The notes under the pieces: generated by a model
Told to the model about the DNA's origin: nothing
Database searches by the model: none
The model's input: the letters and a program-made list of their open reading frames with translations, nothing else
Made by a program: the position numbers and the translations under genes
Assembly (NCBI GenBank): GCA_937896835.1
Contig: CALBOJ010000092.1
Location: 1 to 29,171 of the forward strand
DNA from: an uncultured Collinsella sp.
GTDB taxonomy: Bacteria; Actinomycetota; Coriobacteriia; Coriobacteriales; Coriobacteriaceae
Direction: 5' to 3'
DNA: 29,171 nucleotides
Shown: piece by piece, positions 24,802 through 29,171 of the stretch
Position numbering within the stretch: the first letter of the stretch is position 1
How the letters are laid out: every line of letters starts with the position of its first letter

Positions 24802-26319
24802 TTAGTTGGTAGCCATCTTTTTTGCAGCCTGCTCTACGTAGTTGGCCATGTCGGCTACGTCGCAGACGTCTTCGAAGCGGACGGGCTTGGACTCGAGCTC
24901 GGCGAGCTGGACCGGGGCAACCGTGTTGGTTGCCTGCTCGAGCACGCGCATGGCCTCAAAGTCGTCCTCGGGAACGTCGAGGCCCAGGGCGTCGCAGCAG
25001 GCGCGCGGGAACTTGTAGGGGCTGGCGGTCGAAAGCAGCACGCGGGCCTTGGCGCCCTCGGCGGGAGCGACCTGCTCAAAGACGTGATAGCCGCAGGCGG
25101 TGTGCGGGTCGATCACGTAGCCGTTCGCGTCCCAGCAGCTCTTGATGGCAGTGCGTACCTCGTCCTCGCTGGCCCAACCGCAGCCAAAGACGCTCTGAAT
25201 CTTTGCCAGCAGGTCGGCGGGAACTTCGTAGCGACCAGTCCGCGCCAGCTGCTCCATAAGGCCGGCAACGAGCTCACAGTCGCCATCGGACAGGAAGTAG
25301 AGCATGCGCTCCAGGTTAGAGCTGATGAGGATGTCCATCGAAGGCGAGATGGTCGTGAAGAACGGGCGGTTGCGGTCGTAGACGCCGGTGCTCAGGAAGT
25401 CAGCCAGCACGTTGTTCTTGTCGCTCGCGACGATGAGCTTGGCGACGGGCAGACCCATGCGCTTGGCATAGTAACCGGCCAGGATATCGCCAAAGTTGCC
25501 GGTCGGTACGCAGAACTCCACGGCGTCGCCGGCCTCGATGGCGCCGGCGCGCAACAGCTGCGCATAGGCGGCAAAGTAGTAGACGACCTGCGGTACCAGA
25601 CGGCCGACGTTGATGGAGTTGGCGCTCGAAAGCACCGTGCCTGCGGCCTCCAGACGCTCGGCAAGCTCCTTATCGGCAAAGATGCGCTTGACGGCGCTCT
25701 GGGCGTCGTCAAAGTTGCCGCGGATGCCGCAGACGGCGACGTTATCGCCCTCCTGAGTGGACATCTGCAGATTCTGTACGCGGCTGACTTTGCCCTCGGG
25801 ATAAAAGACGGTGATGCCCGTGCCCGGGGCGTCGGCAAAGCCGGCGAGTGCTGCCTTGCCCGTGTCGCCCGACGTGGCGGTGACGATCATGATGCGCTCG
25901 GCGCCGCCGTCCTGGGCGGAGGTGCGGGCCATGAGGCGGGGGAGCATCTGCAGGGCGACGTCCTTGAAGGCGCTCGTGGGGCCGCCAAAGAGCTCCATCA
26001 CATAGGTCTGAGGGGCGTCGGTGCCCGGTGCTGCGTCGAGCTTGACGAGAGGCGTGACCTCTTCACTCGCGAACGTGCCGCGGTATGCCTCGTCGACACA
26101 CGCCGAAATTTCTTCGTCCGTGTAATCGTTCAGTAACATTCCCAACACATTTTGAGCGATTTCAAAGTACGATTTATCAGCAAGCGAGCTGATATCGACC
26201 TGCTGGGTGCCAAGCTCGTCCGAGACAAACAAACCCCCGTCGGGAGCGATGCCGGTACGGATTGCCACCTTACTTGAGCATGATAAAGTGCGTCCTCGTG
26301 TACTATGATAAGTTCCCAT
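24802..26319 (-). CDS. thrC: threonine synthase
   Basis: A 505-residue PLP enzyme that converts O-phosphohomoserine to threonine. It belongs to the long-form group with its own N-terminal domain (MGTYHSTRG, TGIAPDGGLFVSD, then the region around 50-90). The PLP lysine is Lys119 in FGGPTSAFKDVALQML. The phosphate-binding region TATSGDTGKAALAGFA and VCGIRGNFDDAQ follow. The ATG at 26319 is preferred because GAGGAGC lies eight bases upstream and MGTYHSTRG is the family N-terminus; an in-frame codon at 26364 would add 15 residues. It is divergent from aspartokinase, with about 100 bases between the coding regions that must hold both promoters. I could not pick either with confidence. Confidence 0.94.
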   Translation of the reverse strand: MGTYHSTRGRTLSCSSKVAIRTGIAPDGGLFVSDELGTQQVDISSLADKSYFEIAQNVLGMLLNDYTDEEISACVDEAYRGTFASEEVTPLVKLDAAPGTDAPQTYVMELFGGPTSAFKDVALQMLPRLMARTSAQDGGAERIMIVTATSGDTGKAALAGFADAPGTGITVFYPEGKVSRVQNLQMSTQEGDNVAVCGIRGNFDDAQSAVKRIFADKELAERLEAAGTVLSSANSINVGRLVPQVVYYFAAYAQLLRAGAIEAGDAVEFCVPTGNFGDILAGYYAKRMGLPVAKLIVASDKNNVLADFLSTGVYDRNRPFFTTISPSMDILISSNLERMLYFLSDGDCELVAGLMEQLARTGRYEVPADLLAKIQSVFGCGWASEDEVRTAIKSCWDANGYVIDPHTACGYHVFEQVAPAEGAKARVLLSTASPYKFPRACCDALGLDVPEDDFEAMRVLEQATNTVAPVQLAELESKPVRFEDVCDVADMANYVEQAAKKMATN

Positions 26320-26422
26320 ATAACAGTGCTCCTCGGATACCTTGGTCCCAATCGGTGAAACCATGGTATCAGAGCGCGCAAAACAGGTTTGCAGAGGCTT
26401 TTAGAAAGGTAACCTCCACGCC

Positions 26423-27811
26423 ATGATAAAAATTGCCAAGTTTGGCGGCTCGTCGGTCGCCGACGCCGAACACTTCAAGAAGATCAAGGCCATCGTCGAT
26501 GCCGACCCTGCCCGCCGTTTTGTGGTGGTTTCCGCCTGCGGTCGCCGCTTTAAGGGCGACACCAAGGTGACCGACCTGCTCTACCTGGTTAACGCGCACG
26601 TTAAGTATCACGTGTCGTGCGAGGAGCTGCTCGAGGACATCGGTCAGCGCTATTTTGATATCGCTGACGAGCTGGAGCTCACCTATCCCATCCGCGAGGA
26701 GTTCGCAGCCTTTGCCGAGCGCGCCCGCTCGGGCGGCTACTCCACCGAGGAGCTTGTGAGCCGCGGCGAGTACTTCACCGCTCGCCTGATGTCCGAGTAT
26801 CTGGGCCTGCCGTTCCTGGACGCCGCGACGGTTGTGGCGTTCCATCACGATGGTACGCTCAGCATGAACCGCACCTCCGAGCTGGTGCAGGAGTACGGCC
26901 AGCAGGGTGGCTTTGTTATGCCCGGTTTCTACGGCGCGACGCGTGAGGGCCAGATCAAGCTGCTCGATCGAGGCGGTGGCGATATTTCGGGCTCGATTCT
27001 GGCCAAGTGCCTTGGCGCCGATCTGTACGAGAACTGGACCGACGTTTCGGGCTTCTATTCTGCCGATCCGCGTATTGTTCCCGAGGCTCAGCCCATTGCG
27101 CGCGTTACCTACGAGGAGCTGCGCGAGCTTTCGTACATGGGCGCAAGCGTCCTGCACGAGGAGGCCGTGTTCCCCGTGCGCGAGGCAGGCATTCCGCTGG
27201 TCATCAAGAACACCAATGCGCCGCAGGACCCCGGCACCATCATTAGCGAGACGGCTGACGAGGGCGAGGCGGAGCCCATCATTACCGGCGTGACCGGCAA
27301 ACGCGGCTTTGTCGCCATCAATGTGGCCCGCGACCGCACCAAGCCCCGTGTCGGCTTTATGCGCCGCGCGCTTTCGGTCTTCGAGCGCTATGACGTTTCC
27401 GTTGAGCACATGCCCACCGGTGTCGACCGCTTTGGCGCCGTGGTGCAGGAGCAGGATGTGCACGACTCGCTGTACTCACTCGTGGGTGACATCCAGCAGG
27501 AGGTCGAACCGCTCGAGATCGAGGTTGTCGAGGGCTTGGCGCTCATCGCGACCGTCGGTCGTAACCTGCGCGGCCGCGCAGGTATCTCGGGCCACCTGTT
27601 TGGCATGCTCGGCCAGGCCGGCGTGAGCGTGCGCATGATTTCGCAGAGCTGTGACGAGATCAACATCATTATCGGTGTCGAGGAGAAGGACTTCGACCTG
27701 GCGATTCGGACCATTTACCGCGCCTTCTCCGACGAGAACGGCATTGTGAAGGTCTCCGACCTGGAGGCTCCCGTGCCGGTCGATCCCGCCCCGGCCGCGC
27801 TCCACAAGTAG
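26423..27811 (+). CDS. lysC: aspartokinase
   Basis: A 462-residue aspartate kinase, the first step of the aspartate family (lysine, threonine, methionine). KFGGSSVADAEHF at 6-18 is the ATP/aspartate signature, FVVVSACGRRFKGDTKVTDLL the next conserved block, and RGGGDISGSILAKCL the kinase active site. Two ACT domains occupy about 310-462 (KRGFVAINVARDR and TVGRNLRGRAGISG begin them), so allosteric inhibition by an amino acid is expected. Which one cannot be read. The length matches monofunctional enzymes with the ACT pair and no homoserine dehydrogenase fusion. The start has only AAAGG 13 bases upstream. The asd gene follows after 173 bases. Confidence 0.94.
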   Translation: MIKIAKFGGSSVADAEHFKKIKAIVDADPARRFVVVSACGRRFKGDTKVTDLLYLVNAHVKYHVSCEELLEDIGQRYFDIADELELTYPIREEFAAFAERARSGGYSTEELVSRGEYFTARLMSEYLGLPFLDAATVVAFHHDGTLSMNRTSELVQEYGQQGGFVMPGFYGATREGQIKLLDRGGGDISGSILAKCLGADLYENWTDVSGFYSADPRIVPEAQPIARVTYEELRELSYMGASVLHEEAVFPVREAGIPLVIKNTNAPQDPGTIISETADEGEAEPIITGVTGKRGFVAINVARDRTKPRVGFMRRALSVFERYDVSVEHMPTGVDRFGAVVQEQDVHDSLYSLVGDIQQEVEPLEIEVVEGLALIATVGRNLRGRAGISGHLFGMLGQAGVSVRMISQSCDEINIIIGVEEKDFDLAIRTIYRAFSDENGIVKVSDLEAPVPVDPAPAALHK

Positions 27812-27822
27812 CTGCTATCCCA

Positions 27823-27853
27823 GTAGATTTTTGGGACTTGCCTCAAAAACTAC
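27823..27853. repeat. single arm of hairpin element J
   Basis: These 31 bases match 8095-8125 with four differences (common start GTAGATTTTTGGGAC). No complementary arm follows, so it is a lone or decayed copy. Confidence 0.75.
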
Positions 27854-27886
27854 GGCGGGGCGTTTCGTTTCGGTTTCGTTCCGACG

Positions 27887-27914
27887 GGGCGGGTTTCGTG
27901 CCCGCCCTGTTCTT
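27887..27914 (+). terminator. terminator after lysC
   Basis: GGGCGGG (27887-27893) and CCCGCCC (27901-27907) pair around TTTCGTG and are followed by TGTTCTTG. It lies between lysC and asd and would reduce read-through, so asd probably has its own promoter in 27908-27975; I see only weak candidates. Confidence 0.6.
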
Positions 27915-27984
27915 GTATACACTGGCAACAATAATCGGCCTGCTCGGCGTGCGGGCAAAAGCCACAGCCTTTAAAGGGGGAAGC

Positions 27985-29010
27985 ATGAAACAGTACACGG
28001 TTGCTATTTTGGGCGCGACGGGAGCCGTGGGCACCCAGATGCTCGAGTGCCTCAACGAGCAGGAGTTTCCGGTCGGCAAGCTCAAGCTGCTAGCGAGCGC
28101 GCGCTCTGCGGGCAAGACCGTCGAGTTCCGCGGCGAGCAGGTTGTGATTGAGGAGGCTTGCCCCGAGGCCTTTGAGGGCTGCGACATCGTGCTCGGCGCC
28201 GCCGGCGACGATATTGCGAAGGAGCTACTGCCCGAGGCCGTCAAGCGCGGCGCCGTCGTGGTCGACAACAGCCACGCCTTCCGCATGGATCCCGAGGTGC
28301 CGCTGGTTATGCCTGAGATCAATGCCGACGACATCAAGTGGCATCACGGCCTTATCGCCAATCCCAACTGCGCGACCATCATCGGCCTGGTTCCTACGTG
28401 GCCGCTGCATCAGCTCGCCGGCGTGAAGCGCATGATCGTCTCGACGTATCAGGCGGCTTCGGGTGCCGGCGCTCCCGGTATGGCCGAGCTCGAGGCTCAG
28501 TTGGCCGCCCTGGGCCGCGGCGAGGAGATTCCCGAGCCGCGCGCCTTTGCCGCCCAGCTGGCGAGCAACCTGATTCCGCAGATTGGCGGTGTCAAGGAGG
28601 AGGGCTTTACCTCCGAGGAGATGAAGCTGCAAAACGAGGGCCGCAAGATCATGCATCTGCCCGAGCTGCGCGTGAACTGCACCTGTGTGCGCGTGCCCGT
28701 GCTGCGCTCGCACTCCGAGAGCATTACGCTCGAGTTCGAGCGCGATATTACGGTGGAAGAGGCCCGTGCCGCGCTGGCCGCCGCTCCGGGCGTGAAGCTG
28801 GTCGACGACATGAGCGCCGAGGGTGCACACGACCGCTTCCCCATGCCGATGGATACGTCCGACCAGGACCTGATTTGGGTCGGCCGCGTGCGTCGCGACA
28901 TCTCGAACCCCGAGGCCGCGCGCGGCATCACCTTCTGGTGCTGCGGCGACCAAATCCGTAAGGGCGCGGCAACCAACGCCGTCCAGATCGCTAAGCTGCT
29001 CTGCGAGTAG
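27985..29010 (+). CDS. asd: aspartate-semialdehyde dehydrogenase
   Basis: A 341-residue NADPH enzyme that reduces aspartyl phosphate to aspartate semialdehyde, the branch point to lysine and threonine. The Rossmann motif VAILGATGAVGTQML is at 6-20. The active-site cysteine is Cys129 in ANPNCATIIGLV. STYQAASGAGAPGM is the signature that follows, and the catalytic His lies in RVPVLRSHSES. The length is that of the shorter bacterial/archaeal-like type. The ATG at 27985 is preceded by AAAGGGGGAAG, an excellent ribosome-binding site. Longer in-frame starts from 27838 would run through the repeat and terminator and are rejected. Confidence 0.95.
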   Translation: MKQYTVAILGATGAVGTQMLECLNEQEFPVGKLKLLASARSAGKTVEFRGEQVVIEEACPEAFEGCDIVLGAAGDDIAKELLPEAVKRGAVVVDNSHAFRMDPEVPLVMPEINADDIKWHHGLIANPNCATIIGLVPTWPLHQLAGVKRMIVSTYQAASGAGAPGMAELEAQLAALGRGEEIPEPRAFAAQLASNLIPQIGGVKEEGFTSEEMKLQNEGRKIMHLPELRVNCTCVRVPVLRSHSESITLEFERDITVEEARAALAAAPGVKLVDDMSAEGAHDRFPMPMDTSDQDLIWVGRVRRDISNPEAARGITFWCCGDQIRKGAATNAVQIAKLLCE

Positions 29011-29026
29011 TTTGACCTGTCCGGCG

Positions 29027-29148
29027 GGGGCCGGGCTTGGTTTTCAGAACGTCCTCGACCATGTGTGGCGCCTTGTCCTGCTCCTTCGGGGCCGCGGACA
29101 AGGCGCCACACTGGTCTGCGGAGTGTTCTGAAAACTAAGCCCGGCCCC
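29027..29148. repeat. hairpin element B with the conserved internal loop
   Basis: Outer arms 29027-29050 and 29125-29148 pair over 24 bases with one G-T position. Inner arms 29063-29078 and 29096-29111 pair perfectly over 16 bases. The internal loop is GTCCTCGACCAT on the left and TGGTCTGCGGAGT on the right. The tip contains CTCCTTCGGGG, like the CTCCGAAGGAG tip of element C. It starts 16 bases after the asd stop. Confidence 0.92.
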
Positions 29149-29171
29149 GCCTGCGGTGACGTTGTTGCGAG

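Noticed and set aside
23720..29010. Complete threonine operon
   Set aside because: Homoserine dehydrogenase is not in the window and aspartokinase shows no fused dehydrogenase domain.

Overview
The window is high-GC, actinobacterial-looking DNA. Its gene content points to a gut anaerobe of the class Coriobacteriia, most likely Collinsella: pyruvate formate-lyase fermentation, a sucrose/fructoside phosphotransferase operon, compact intergenic regions and many long hairpin repeats. The genus call is inference from gene families and style. No rRNA or tRNA gene is present to confirm it.

Layout. 1-768: 3' remnant of an ISL3-family transposase and small repeats. 769-1419 (-): GNAT acetyltransferase. 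1770-2801 (+): DAHP synthase behind a good promoter. 2802-3358: three stacked repeat elements. 3359-8027 (-): MarR regulator plus a heterodimeric ABC exporter, translationally coupled. 8028-8577: large hairpin and long leader. 8578-10966 (+): pyruvate formate-lyase encoded as two genes, a core lacking the glycyl-radical domain and an 83-residue protein that is that domain. 11081-12660: an IS110-family element (transposase on -) lodged inside a hairpin repeat. 12846-18463 (+): LacI regulator, GH32-like hydrolase, sucrose-type PTS EIIBC and GH32 hydrolase, with shared operators. 18741-19595: DegV protein. 19782-20600: PFL-activating enzyme. 20917-23461: beta-lactamase-fold serine hydrolase, MTA/SAH nucleosidase and EngB GTPase. 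23720-26319 (-): homoserine kinase and threonine synthase, divergent from 26423-29010 (+): aspartokinase and aspartate-semialdehyde dehydrogenase.

How the genes work together. The PTS brings in a fructoside as a 6-phosphate and the cytoplasmic GH32 enzymes cleave it. PflA installs the radical, which in this genome must sit on the separate small protein, and PFL turns pyruvate into acetyl-CoA and formate. LysC, Asd, ThrB and ThrC cover the aspartate-to-threonine route except homoserine dehydrogenase, which is not in the window.

The most interesting structure is non-coding. At least eight long imperfect palindromes fill the gaps between genes. Three of them (10990-12696, 23570-23698, 29027-29148) have unrelated arms but the same asymmetric internal loop (GTCCTCG on one side, TGCGGA on the other). 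The IS110 element has inserted exactly in that loop at a TG dinucleotide. Its upstream non-coding end carries two 9-nt matches, one to the target and one to its own other end, arranged as expected for the guide loops of a bridge RNA.
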